From contig DATGKD010000200.1 of NCBI GenBank assembly GCA_035294855.1, positions 1-9,082 of the forward strand: a stretch of 9,082 bases of DNA. Direction: 5' to 3'. Positions 1-7,162 of the stretch are shown in pieces. The notes under the pieces are model-generated. The model did no database searches. It had not been told where the DNA came from and was given only the letters and a program-made list of their open reading frames with translations. How positions within the stretch are numbered: the first letter of the stretch is position 1; each line of letters starts with the position of its first letter. Position numbers and translations under genes: made by a program. Source of the stretch: DATGKD01 sp035294855. Lineage in GTDB: Bacteria; Actinomycetota; Acidimicrobiia; Acidimicrobiales; UBA8190.

Positions 1-384
1 ACCGATGTGCCGCAGGATGACGTCGGCCTCGACATCGGAGCTCACCCCGGTCGGCCGTCGCCGGCGCGTCTCCGCCGCCATCTGCACGTTCTCCCGCACG
101 GTCAACGTGCCGAACAATTCGAGCCGCTGGAAGGTGCGGGCCATGCCGAGGCGGGCACGGTGGTGCGGCGGCAGGCGCGTGATGTCGGCCCCATCGAGCC
201 GCACGTGGCCCCGCACCGGGGGCTGCAGGCCGGTGATGACGTTGAACAGCGTGGTCTTGCCGGCACCGTTCGGGCCGATGAGCCCGTTGACGGCGCCGGC
301 GTGCACAGTGAGGTCGACGTCGGACAGGGCCTGCAGGCCCCCGAACCGCACCGTCACCTCGCGGATCTCGAGGCGCTCAGCCAA
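1..384 (-). CDS. livG: LivG-like ABC transporter ATP-binding protein (5' part only)
   Basis: This is the ATPase subunit of a branched-chain amino acid type (HAAT) ABC importer; it hydrolyses ATP on the cytoplasmic face and drives the permease encoded just upstream. Only the first 128 codons are in the window; the family is usually about 250-290 residues, so the signature, Walker B and switch His regions lie outside. Visible are a perfect Walker A, GPNGAGKTT (residues 37-45), and the Q-loop in the LivG-typical context GMARTFQ (Q86), followed by LFGTLTVREN. I chose the TTG at 382-384 as start: it overlaps the permease stop by 8 bases, a purine-rich GGGAGCGAGG lies upstream within the permease tail, and no ATG or GTG lies near it upstream in this frame. 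The overlap indicates translational coupling in one operon. The family call is firm; the transported substrate is unknown. Confidence 0.93.
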   Translation of the reverse strand, partial: MAERLEIREVTVRFGGLQALSDVDLTVHAGAVNGLIGPNGAGKTTLFNVITGLQPPVRGHVRLDGADITRLPPHHRARLGMARTFQRLELFGTLTVRENVQMAAETRRRRPTGVSSDVEADVILRHIG

Positions 385-2299
385 CCGAGCCCACCTCGCT
401 CCCGACGGGCACGGCCGGTGTCGGCGGTGCGGGCTCGACGGCGGCCGGCTCGCGCGGTCCGCGCCTGCGCTCCAGGAAATCGGCTACTTCGACGTACAGC
501 GTGCCGATGCCGTTGGGGTTACGACCGATCGTCACGATGCCCACGCCCACGAGGAGCTGCGTGAAGTTGGGGACCTGGGGGATGTGGGCGCCGATGACGG
601 GTCCGATCGCGAGGAAGATCCCCGCCATGACGGCCCCCGTCAGGAGGCTGGCGCCCGACAGCGTCACGGCCACGAAGATCGCGATGCTGAAGAGGAAGCC
701 GAACTGCGCGGCGCCGACCGTCGTGCTGAGGCCGCCGTACAGCGCACCCGCCAGCCCGGCGAGCCCGGCGGAGAACGCGAACACGCCGAGCTTCGTGAGG
801 GTCAAGCTGAGTCCCACGGTGCTGCAAGCCGCCGGGGAGTCGTTCATCCCGACGAGGCGACGCCCGAAGCGGCTGCGGCGGAGCATCCCGACGCCGATGA
901 GGGCCAGGGCGAGCACGACGGCGAGCACGACGTCGAAGGCGCGGTCGGTGGTGAACTTCATGCCGAAGAGGTCGGGGCGGTCGACCGTCACGCTGCCCGC
1001 CTGGCCCATGATCGAGCTGGCCGTGAAGAAGACGTTGTCGGCCAGGACGGCGAACGCCAGGGTGGCGAGGGCCAGGTACAGCCCGCGCAAGCGCAGCGCC
1101 GGTAGGGCGAGCACCGCGCCCACGACGGCGCACATCCCGGCCGCGGCGACAAGGCCGAGGACCGATCCGCCCACCCAGTGCATGGTGACAGCCCCGAGGC
1201 CGAGGAACGTGAACTGGCTCAACGAGACCTGGCCGGCGTACCCCGACAGCGGAACGAGCGACAACGCGAGCAGCGCCAGGCAGAGCGCGTTCCCCATGGT
1301 GAACAGGTTGTTGCCGGTGAGGATCGCCCCGAGGATGACCACCGCCACCACGATGAGGACGCCGGCCACCACCGTCGTCTGCAGGCTCGCGACGCGCGGA
1401 GGCCGCGCCCTCGCCACCCGTCCGATCGCCAGGCGGACGTCGGGGAGCACGAGCAGTACTAGGAACAACATGGCCATGGGCAGGACGTTGAACACGGTGT
1501 CCTGGATACTGGTGGGCACGTAGCCCAGGACCATCGAGTTGGCGACGCCCAGGACCATGGCCCCCAGGAACGTCATAGGCAGGTTTCGCAGCCTCCCGAC
1601 CACGGCCGCCGCGTACCCGTAGATGACGAGTTCGGTCAGGGTGAGCTGGTTCATGCCCGGCGTGGTCGGTGCGATGAGGATCCCCGCGAGGCCCGCGAAC
1701 ATCACGCCGATCATCCACGCATACGAGGAGATGCGCCCCGACGGCGCGCCGGCCAGCGAGGCCAGCCCGGGGTCGTCGACGACGGCGCGCATGGCGACGC
1801 CCGTGCGCGTGCGTTTGAAGAACAGCCGCAGGAAGAGCGCCGCGCCAATGGCCACGCCGATGGTGATGAGGTCCTCGAAGGTGATGTTGACACCGGCGAG
1901 CGAGACCTGGTGCCCGCTGAAGAACAGAGGGGTGTCGTAGACGTTGTTGGCGTTCCACACCGCTCCGGCCACCGCCACCAACGTGAGCAGCAGGCCCAGC
2001 GTCACCGCCAGACGGATGCCGGTGGACGCCCCGTACAGGGGCCGCATCACGACGCGTTCGATGACCGCGCCGAGAACCGGAGCCACCACGAGCAGGACGA
2101 GCGCCAGCGCCGCCAGCGCCGGCAGGTGCCATCCTTGCCACAGCTGCCAGAACACGTACGCGAGCACCATCCCCACCGCGCCGTGGGCGAAATTGAAGAT
2201 GCCGGTGGTGTTGTAGGTGACGACGAGACCGCTCGCGCTCACCGCGTACACCGAGCCGGTGACGATCCCGGCCACGAGGAAGCTGAAGAACGCGCTCAT
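377..2299 (-). CDS. Fused LivH-LivM branched-chain amino acid type ABC permease
   Basis: This 640-residue membrane protein forms the whole translocation pore of a HAAT-type importer, joining two permeases that are often separate. Residues 1-290 are LivH-like, with GLVVTYNTTGIFNFAHG at residues 24-40 (the LivH signature), RPLYG near 86-90 and the ATPase-contact loop VGRLRNLPMTFLGA near 234-247. Residues about 306-600 are LivM-like, with LSGYAGQVSLSQFTFLGLGA (351-370), RLRGLYLALATLAFA (403-417), the MNDSPAACSTVGLSLTLTKL region (485-504) and GRNPNGIGTL near the end. A Pro/Ala-rich cytoplasmic tail follows (615-640). Many hydrophobic segments are present. ATG at 2297-2299 is preceded by AAGGG about six bases upstream. 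The binding-protein gene ends 60 bases upstream and the ATPase gene overlaps the 3' end. Fused LivHM permeases are well known in Actinobacteria. The substrate (amino acid, amide, urea or other small carboxylate) cannot be read from the sequence. Confidence 0.94.
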   Translation of the reverse strand: MSAFFSFLVAGIVTGSVYAVSASGLVVTYNTTGIFNFAHGAVGMVLAYVFWQLWQGWHLPALAALALVLLVVAPVLGAVIERVVMRPLYGASTGIRLAVTLGLLLTLVAVAGAVWNANNVYDTPLFFSGHQVSLAGVNITFEDLITIGVAIGAALFLRLFFKRTRTGVAMRAVVDDPGLASLAGAPSGRISSYAWMIGVMFAGLAGILIAPTTPGMNQLTLTELVIYGYAAAVVGRLRNLPMTFLGAMVLGVANSMVLGYVPTSIQDTVFNVLPMAMLFLVLLVLPDVRLAIGRVARARPPRVASLQTTVVAGVLIVVAVVILGAILTGNNLFTMGNALCLALLALSLVPLSGYAGQVSLSQFTFLGLGAVTMHWVGGSVLGLVAAAGMCAVVGAVLALPALRLRGLYLALATLAFAVLADNVFFTASSIMGQAGSVTVDRPDLFGMKFTTDRAFDVVLAVVLALALIGVGMLRRSRFGRRLVGMNDSPAACSTVGLSLTLTKLGVFAFSAGLAGLAGALYGGLSTTVGAAQFGFLFSIAIFVAVTLSGASLLTGAVMAGIFLAIGPVIGAHIPQVPNFTQLLVGVGIVTIGRNPNGIGTLYVEVADFLERRRGPREPAAVEPAPPTPAVPVGSEVGSVG

Positions 2300-2359
2300 G
2301 AAGACCCTTGCGGGCGCGTGCCGGGTCGGCGCCGAGGGCTCACTGCACCACCGCCCGGT

Positions 2360-3742
2360 CTACGTCCCCGGCCGGACCATCGGGGTGTAGCCGGGACTGT
2401 CCCAGTAGCCGCCTTGCGCGCAGTAGAAGCCAGAGGGCGGAGACGGAGGGACCCTGACGATCTTGCCGTGCTGCACCTGAGCCAGGAGGAAGCAGGGCGA
2501 CGCGATGGCCGCAGCCGGGTCCGAGGGGGGGACGAGGCCGTCGCCGGTGAGGAAGGTGATCTTGTTCAAGGCAGACACGAGGCCCGCCCGGGTGGGGGGG
2601 TTGCCGGCGTTGCGCAGCGCCTGGACGAACAGCTCGGCCGACGTCCATCCGTAGATCGACTCGATCTCGAAGTTCGGATTCGAGGACGCCTTGTGCATCC
2701 ACTTGTTGAAGAGATCGACCGCCGGGGTGCTACTGGCATCCTGGCCGAGGTAGAGGGCGTAGGCCTGCTCGATGTAGATGCCGTTGGCCGAGCTGCCCGC
2801 CAGCTTCAGGAACTGGCTGGAGTACGCAGCGCCCTCGATGTGCACGGGCTGGAAGTTCTGCTGCTGCATCTGCTGGGCGAGCTTGGCGGCGTAGTTGTCT
2901 GGGAGTTCGAGGTTGAACACGAGCTTCACGCCGTCGTTCTTCATGGCGACGATGTCGGTCAGGAAGTTCGTGTCGAAGGGCCCGACCCCGTGGTCGTAGA
3001 CGATCTGGTAGCCGACGGACTTCATGGCGTTCTCGAAGGCCGATTCCGACGTCTTGGTGGTGGCGGTGGCGTTCTCCCAGATGATCCCCACCTTGCGGAC
3101 CGCTTGCGGGTACTTCTGCTTGAGCCACTTGAAGAACCCCAAGGGGTAGTGGTTCCCGGGGTTCGGGAGTGCGCTGTACACCAACGGGTCGGTGAACATC
3201 GAGGGGTCGAGGGAGAACTCGACCGCGGGAGTGCGGCTGAGGTCGATGATCGGCTTCTCCGCACCGTCGAGGAGTGAGAACCCCCCCACCAACGCGAATT
3301 CGTTTCGGACCTGGGTGGCTGTGATGGACGCCACCTGGCCGGACTGGAAGCCGCTGTCCTGGGCGTCGAGCTTCAGCATGCGCCCGTTCACGCCCCCCTG
3401 GCTGTTCACGTAGTCGAAGTAGGCCTTCGTGCCGTCCTCGGCGCCCTTGAACAGCCCGGGGATCGGCGAGGTCAACTCGTCGACCTGGCCCACCGTGATC
3501 GACGTGTCCGTCACGCCCGGCGACGCGCCCGCGGGAATCGTCTCGCCGGTGCCGCCCGGGGCCGTCGAGGGGCTGCTGAACGTCGGCTTCGTCTGCGACG
3601 AGGAGGGTGACGTGGAGGAACAGGCGGCGGCGAGGAGCCCCAGGCAGAGCACACCGACGGCTGCGCTCCCTCCCCGGACGCGGCCCCGGCGCCCGGGCCG
3701 ATACGCGCCCCGCCGCGGCGTCGATCGCATGAGGTCCAACAC
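2360..3742 (-). CDS. Lipoprotein substrate-binding protein of HAAT-type ABC importer (LivK/Peripla_BP_6 family)
   Basis: This 460-residue extracytoplasmic binding protein captures the ligand and delivers it to the LivHM permease encoded 60 bases downstream. It begins with an Arg-rich n-region, a hydrophobic stretch and a lipobox-like LLAAAC with the lipidated Cys at residue 41, then a Ser/Thr/Pro/Gly-rich linker to about residue 75. The type I periplasmic-binding fold starts at ITVGQVDELTSPIPGLFKGA and continues through YVNSQGGVNGRMLKL, VRKVGIIWEN and a late YGWTSAELFVQALRNAG, all typical of the LivK-like family. Two Cys near the C-terminus (417 and 441) could form a disulfide outside the membrane. 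GTG at 3740-3742 is the likely start, with a G-rich ribosome-binding stretch just before it; an in-frame ATG four codons later has no obvious site. It is the first gene of the operon, with 129 bases upstream. The ligand is unknown. Confidence 0.92.
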   Translation of the reverse strand: MLDLMRSTPRRGAYRPGRRGRVRGGSAAVGVLCLGLLAAACSSTSPSSSQTKPTFSSPSTAPGGTGETIPAGASPGVTDTSITVGQVDELTSPIPGLFKGAEDGTKAYFDYVNSQGGVNGRMLKLDAQDSGFQSGQVASITATQVRNEFALVGGFSLLDGAEKPIIDLSRTPAVEFSLDPSMFTDPLVYSALPNPGNHYPLGFFKWLKQKYPQAVRKVGIIWENATATTKTSESAFENAMKSVGYQIVYDHGVGPFDTNFLTDIVAMKNDGVKLVFNLELPDNYAAKLAQQMQQQNFQPVHIEGAAYSSQFLKLAGSSANGIYIEQAYALYLGQDASSTPAVDLFNKWMHKASSNPNFEIESIYGWTSAELFVQALRNAGNPPTRAGLVSALNKITFLTGDGLVPPSDPAAAIASPCFLLAQVQHGKIVRVPPSPPSGFYCAQGGYWDSPGYTPMVRPGT

Positions 3743-3841
3743 GCCCCCCTGCCTCCCCTCGTCCCGGAGGCGACCCTCGTCCCGACGGCCCAGCCTCTCA
3801 CGCGGCCGTCCGTTTCGGGCGTCCGCCCACCGTTCGGCGCC

Positions 3842-3863
3842 CGTTCCCGCCCTAACGGGAACG
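3842..3863. terminator. Perfect 8-bp inverted repeat, possible terminator or operator
   Basis: CGTTCCCG (3842-3849) and CGGGAACG (3856-3863) pair perfectly around a six-base loop. The hairpin starts nine bases downstream of the hydrolase stop codon and about 100 bases upstream of the binding-protein start, both on the minus strand. It has no T-tract on either side, so if it is a terminator it is of the T-less kind often predicted in actinobacteria. It could equally be a repressor site in the promoter region of the transporter operon. The structure is seen; the function is inferred. Confidence 0.5.
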
Positions 3864-3868
3864 CGTTC
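3859..3868. promoter_or_regulatory. 10-bp perfect palindrome overlapping the hairpin
   Basis: GAACGCGTTC is a perfect 10-base palindrome that shares five bases with the right arm of the neighbouring inverted repeat. It lies just downstream of the hydrolase stop (3872-3874) and upstream of the transporter operon. Overlapping palindromes with a common GAACG half-site could bind a dimeric regulator, or could be alternative RNA structures. No regulator gene is visible beside it. Confidence 0.3.
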
Positions 3869-3871
3869 TAC

Positions 3872-5248
3872 TTATGGTACGTCAGATCGGGCTCGCTGCG
3901 CGGGCCGTCCCGGCGAGGAGGGGGCCGTCGCCCCACCACCCGGGGCCGACGCCATGACGGCATCGGCCGCGGCCTCCTCGATCGAGGCGCCGGGCCCCGC
4001 CTCGGGCTGCGCCGGGGCCCCGGACCGCACGGCCTCGAGGAACCGCACGACCGCCGCCACGGCGTGGGCGCTGCGGATCGAAGGCAGCACGTCGAAGGCG
4101 TGCTGCGTGTGGGGGAGCTCGGCATACAGCACCGGAGCTCGGGACGCCGACCGCAGGGCGTCGACGAAGTCGCGTGCGCTCGCCACGGGCACGAGCGTGT
4201 CGTTCCGTCCGTGGATGACGAAGAACGGCGGCGCGTCCGCTCGCACCCGGCAGAGCGGGGACGCCGCTTCGAACGGTGCCGGGTCGTCGGCCAGCTTCCG
4301 CTTGAAGACACGCTGTTCGAGCAGCCTGAGCAGGCCTTTGTCGTAGCGCGACAACCCTCCGCCGCAGGTCATGTCGTACACCCCGTAGAACGGCACGGCG
4401 GCGTCGACCGAGGCGTCGGCGTCCTCGAAGCCCGGCTGAAAGTCGGGGTCGCCCGCGCTCAGGGCCAGCAATGCCGCCAGGTGGCCGCCCGCCGACCCGC
4501 CGCTCACGGCGATGAACCCCGGGTCCCCGCCGTACTCCGCGATGTGGCGGCGCACCCACACGATCGCCCGCTTGCAGTCGACGATGTGCTCCGGCCAGGT
4601 GGCGCGGGGGCTCAGGCCGTAATTGATGGTCACCGTGACCCAGCCGCGCCGGGCGAACTCGAAGAGCAGGGGGAAACCCTGTTCGCGCTTGTCGCCGATG
4701 ATCCACGCGCCACCGTGGATGTAGACCAGGACCGGCGCTCCCTGCACGGGGGGTCGACGGCGGCTGATGACGTCCAACCGGTGGCTGCGCCTGCCGTCCC
4801 CGACGTAGTCGATGTTGCGGACCCTCCCGAACGACCGGGCGGGCCGGGGCAGCGGGTAGATGAGTCGGGGGAAGCGCCACATCGTGGCGCGTCCCCCCGA
4901 CGGCAACTCGATGCCGTCGGGTGCGGGGATGGGGAACTCCTCGGCCGCTTTGGTGAACACGGATCCGGCGCCGGCGGACGACCGCGCCAGCGCGACGAGC
5001 CCGGTCCACGCCACGAGGTTCACGCCCAGGCCGACCCACCCGGGCCAGAAGCCGAGCGCACCCTGGAGCGCGAATGCGACGGTGGCCCCCACCTGCCAGA
5101 CGACGTGCCATACGGGCATCTCGCCCGTGTACCAGCCGGCGAAGAAGCTGCCGACCGAGAACAGCTCGTGCCGGGCGGGGCGGAATGCGTTCAGCACCAA
5201 CAGCCCGCCGAAGACGCTCACGGCCAAGTACGCCCACGACCACGCCAT
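3872..5248 (-). CDS. Membrane-anchored alpha/beta hydrolase (HSL/LipC-LipQ-like esterase)
   Basis: This is a carboxylester hydrolase of the alpha/beta fold, probably acting on lipid or acyl esters at the membrane. From the ATG at 5246-5248 it has 458 residues; AGAGAGGA lies about eight bases upstream, and the residues after this start form a membrane segment, so the in-frame ATG at 5320 is less likely. The N-terminus carries hydrophobic segments around residues 4-18 and 60-95. The catalytic part has the oxyanion motif HGGAW (178-182), nucleophile elbow GGSAGG with Ser252, Asp350 in HGRNDTLVP and His383 in LPHTQHAF, a complete triad. The tail is Ala/Pro/Gly-rich. It diverges from the WS/DGAT gene. 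From family knowledge, mycobacterial LipC (Rv0220) and LipQ (Rv2485c) also sit next to WS/DGAT genes, so I infer a role in turnover of the same lipids. The exact substrate is unknown. Confidence 0.9.
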   Translation of the reverse strand: MAWSWAYLAVSVFGGLLVLNAFRPARHELFSVGSFFAGWYTGEMPVWHVVWQVGATVAFALQGALGFWPGWVGLGVNLVAWTGLVALARSSAGAGSVFTKAAEEFPIPAPDGIELPSGGRATMWRFPRLIYPLPRPARSFGRVRNIDYVGDGRRSHRLDVISRRRPPVQGAPVLVYIHGGAWIIGDKREQGFPLLFEFARRGWVTVTINYGLSPRATWPEHIVDCKRAIVWVRRHIAEYGGDPGFIAVSGGSAGGHLAALLALSAGDPDFQPGFEDADASVDAAVPFYGVYDMTCGGGLSRYDKGLLRLLEQRVFKRKLADDPAPFEAASPLCRVRADAPPFFVIHGRNDTLVPVASARDFVDALRSASRAPVLYAELPHTQHAFDVLPSIRSAHAVAAVVRFLEAVRSGAPAQPEAGPGASIEEAAADAVMASAPGGGATAPSSPGRPAQRARSDVP

Positions 5249-5267
5249 GGCACCATCCTCTCTCACG

Positions 5268-5284
5268 GTGCGAGGATGTCGCAC
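5268..5284. promoter_or_regulatory. Inverted repeat in divergent intergenic region, candidate operator
   Basis: GTGCGA (5268-5273) and TCGCAC (5279-5284) form perfect 6-base arms around a 5-base spacer, 20 bases upstream of the hydrolase start. An 8-base palindrome, CACCGGTG, overlaps it by one base at 5284-5291. The size and placement suit a dimeric repressor controlling one or both divergent genes. There is no experimental or comparative support in the window. Confidence 0.4.
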
Positions 5285-5299
5285 ACCGGTGGCACGACA

Positions 5300-5311
5300 C
5301 CGATGCATCGG
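5300..5311. promoter_or_regulatory. 12-bp perfect palindrome in divergent intergenic region
   Basis: CCGATGCATCGG is a perfect 12-base palindrome about 40 bases upstream of the WS/DGAT start and about 50 bases upstream of the hydrolase start. It lies between the two divergent genes and could be a shared operator. The promoter elements themselves are not clearly recognisable in this GC-rich stretch. Confidence 0.4.
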
Positions 5312-5349
5312 GGGGTGCACAGGACCGACCAGCGAAGGCGGGAACGAAC

Positions 5350-6900
5350 ATGGAGAGACTGAGCGGGCTGGATGCCGCGTTCTTGTACCTGGAGACCCCG
5401 AGCCTCCACATGCATGTGTCGATGGCGGCGATCTTCGACCCGTCGACGGTCCCCGGGGGCTACTCGTTCGAGAAGCTGCGTGGGCTGGTGTCGTCCCGCC
5501 TGGAACTGGCGCCGATCTTCAGCCGCCGCCTGGTCGAGGTGCCGTTCCGTCTCGGCCATCCCTACTGGGTCGACGACCCGACCTTCGACCTCGACTATCA
5601 CATGCGCCGCGCCGCGCTGCCGTCGCCGGGCGGGATCGAGGAGCTGGCGCAGTACGTCGGTGACGTGTGCAGCCGGCAGCTCGACCGGAGCAAGCCGCTG
5701 TGGGAGATGCACATCGTCGAGGGACTGCAGGGCGGGAACATCGCCATGGTCTCGAAGATCCACCACTGCACCATCGATGGCGTGTCCGGGTCCGAATTGC
5801 TCGCGCAGCTGTTCGACCTCGAGCCCGGAGTGTCGGATCAGCCGAGCGCGTCGGAGCGCAAGGCCGGGCAGCGGCTCCCGTCCGATGTCCAGCTGGTCGC
5901 CCAGGCCCTCGTGGCGCGACTGACCCGGCCGGTCGGGGTGGCCAAGCTTGCGTTGCGCACCGGCAAGGCCGTGCTCGACGTCCGCAAGGTCCGTCAATCG
6001 GGTGGTTCGGGCCGTGCCGCCCTGCCGCTCACGACGCCGCGCACCTCGTTGAACGCGGCGATCACCCCGCACCGACGGGTGGCGTTCGCCACGATCTCCC
6101 TGGCTGACGTGAAACGGATCAAGAACGCCTGCGAGGCCACGGTCAACGACGTGGTGCTCGCCATCTGCACGAGCGCCCTCCGGCGCTACCTGATCGACGG
6201 CAACGAGCTGCCCGACGACCCGCTCGTGGCGACGGTCCCGGTCTCCGTCGCCCCCAAGGTCGGGAACCGGCCCGGCGCCAACAAGATCTCCGCCATGTTC
6301 GTGGCACTCCCGTGCCAGATCGACGACCCGATGAAGCGCCTCCTCGTGATCCGGGACAGCACTCGTGGGGCGAAGGACGAGCACAACGCCCTCGGTGCCG
6401 ATGTGCTGCTCAATTGGGCGGAGCACGCCACGCCGAACCTGTTCTCAGCAGCGGCACGCACCTACACCCGGCTCAAGTTGGCGGAGCGGCACCGGCCGAT
6501 CCACAGCCTGGTCATCTCGAACGTTCCGGGGCCTGACTTCGCGCTGTACCTGGCGGGGGCGGAGCTCGTGGCCGGGTTCCCCCTCGGCCCCGTCATGGAC
6601 GGCGCCGGTCTCAACATCACGGTGATGAGTTACCGGGGCGTCCTCAATTGGGGCTTCATGGCGTGCGCCGAGACCGTGCCCCGCGTCGACGTGATCGCAC
6701 GGTACGTGTCGGAGTCCTTGGACGAGCTGCTGCGGGCGGCGGACTTGGAGGCGGCCACGCCGGTCGGCGTCGCGCCGGCGCGCTCGGCCCGGCACTCGTC
6801 GGAGCGGCGCCGCGCCCCGAGCAAGTCGCACAACACCGACGCCGTGTCCTCAGGCTCGGACGACCCTGCGGTCGTCGGAGCGGCCGAACCGTCCGGCTGA
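5350..6900 (+). CDS. Wax ester synthase/diacylglycerol acyltransferase (WS/DGAT)
   Basis: This enzyme transfers an acyl group from acyl-CoA to diacylglycerol or a long-chain alcohol, making triacylglycerol or wax ester for storage or the envelope, typically at the membrane. From the ATG at 5350 it has 516 residues, within the family's normal range. It starts with LSGLDAAFLYLETPSLHMHV, typical of WS/DGAT. The catalytic motif HHxxxDG is intact as HHCTIDG (138-144). The C-terminal half has NDVVLA (from 266), SNVPGP (390-395) and PLGPVMDGAGLNITVMSY (from 411), all family hallmarks. After about residue 465 the chain becomes a Ser/Ala/Arg-rich, probably disordered tail. AAGGCGGGAA precedes the start at somewhat long spacing. 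It diverges from an esterase gene and converges on the small gene at 6947. Whether TAG or wax ester is the product cannot be told from the sequence. Confidence 0.95.
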   Translation: MERLSGLDAAFLYLETPSLHMHVSMAAIFDPSTVPGGYSFEKLRGLVSSRLELAPIFSRRLVEVPFRLGHPYWVDDPTFDLDYHMRRAALPSPGGIEELAQYVGDVCSRQLDRSKPLWEMHIVEGLQGGNIAMVSKIHHCTIDGVSGSELLAQLFDLEPGVSDQPSASERKAGQRLPSDVQLVAQALVARLTRPVGVAKLALRTGKAVLDVRKVRQSGGSGRAALPLTTPRTSLNAAITPHRRVAFATISLADVKRIKNACEATVNDVVLAICTSALRRYLIDGNELPDDPLVATVPVSVAPKVGNRPGANKISAMFVALPCQIDDPMKRLLVIRDSTRGAKDEHNALGADVLLNWAEHATPNLFSAAARTYTRLKLAERHRPIHSLVISNVPGPDFALYLAGAELVAGFPLGPVMDGAGLNITVMSYRGVLNWGFMACAETVPRVDVIARYVSESLDELLRAADLEAATPVGVAPARSARHSSERRRAPSKSHNTDAVSSGSDDPAVVGAAEPSG

Positions 6901-6914
6901 CGCCCAGTGACGGA

Positions 6915-6931
6915 CGCCTCATCCCGAGGCG
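6915..6931. terminator. Hairpin between convergent genes, probable bidirectional terminator
   Basis: CGCCTC (6915-6920) and GAGGCG (6926-6931) form a perfect 6-bp stem with a five-base loop. It starts 14 bases after the WS/DGAT stop and lies 15 bases beyond the stop of the convergent small gene, so it could end transcription from both sides. No T-tract is present. The position is the main support. Confidence 0.55.
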
Positions 6932-6946
6932 CACGTCGGCACGAGC

Positions 6947-7162
6947 TCAGGTGATCTGGCCCTCGCCCTTCACGTGCGCGCCGCGCTCAGCCATGTCGCG
7001 CTCATGGGACGCGACCTCGGACGGGACGCCGTTCTGGGCGGCGTCGTCGGCGGCGGCCTCTTCTTCGGGCGTAGGGAGGCGGTCGGGCTGATGAGGCGCG
7101 GCGGCCTCGGCCCGCTCCGCCTCTTCGGTCTCGCGACTCACACGGCTCTGTTCGTCACCCAT
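6947..7162 (-). CDS. Small charged hypothetical protein (71 aa)
   Basis: This encodes a 71-residue, Glu/Ala-rich, strongly hydrophilic protein with no membrane segment, signal peptide or Cys. It is likely cytoplasmic and largely helical or disordered. The start is supported by AGGAAG five bases before the ATG at 7160-7162. The order of motifs, an acidic N-terminus, PTPEEEAAAD in the middle, then AERGAHVKGEGQI at the end, resembles short uncharacterised actinobacterial proteins I recall with a conserved KGEG-type C-terminus; that resemblance is from memory and not verified. It converges on the WS/DGAT gene, and the reading frame of the broken gene upstream runs 25 bases past its start. No function can be assigned. 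Confidence 0.7.
   Translation of the reverse strand: MGDEQSRVSRETEEAERAEAAAPHQPDRLPTPEEEAAADDAAQNGVPSEVASHERDMAERGAHVKGEGQIT

Noticed and set aside
5..3277. Long plus-strand open frames opposite the importer operon (for example 5-1105, 501-1523, 1910-3277)
   Set aside because: They are Arg/Gly/Ala-rich shadows caused by high GC content, opposite genes with clear family motifs on the minus strand, and show no recognisable domain.
5249..5320. Longer hydrolase start at 5320, adding 24 residues
   Set aside because: The added residues have no family character and would cover the palindromic intergenic region; the ATG at 5248 has a good ribosome site and begins a membrane segment.
4064..5362. 432-codon plus-strand open frame antisense to the hydrolase
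   Set aside because: The minus strand carries a complete alpha/beta hydrolase with triad and membrane segments; the antisense translation is low-complexity and Arg/Pro/Gly-rich.
5263..6426. 387-codon minus-strand open frame antisense to the WS/DGAT gene
   Set aside because: The plus strand has all WS/DGAT motifs, and the antisense product matches no family I recognise.
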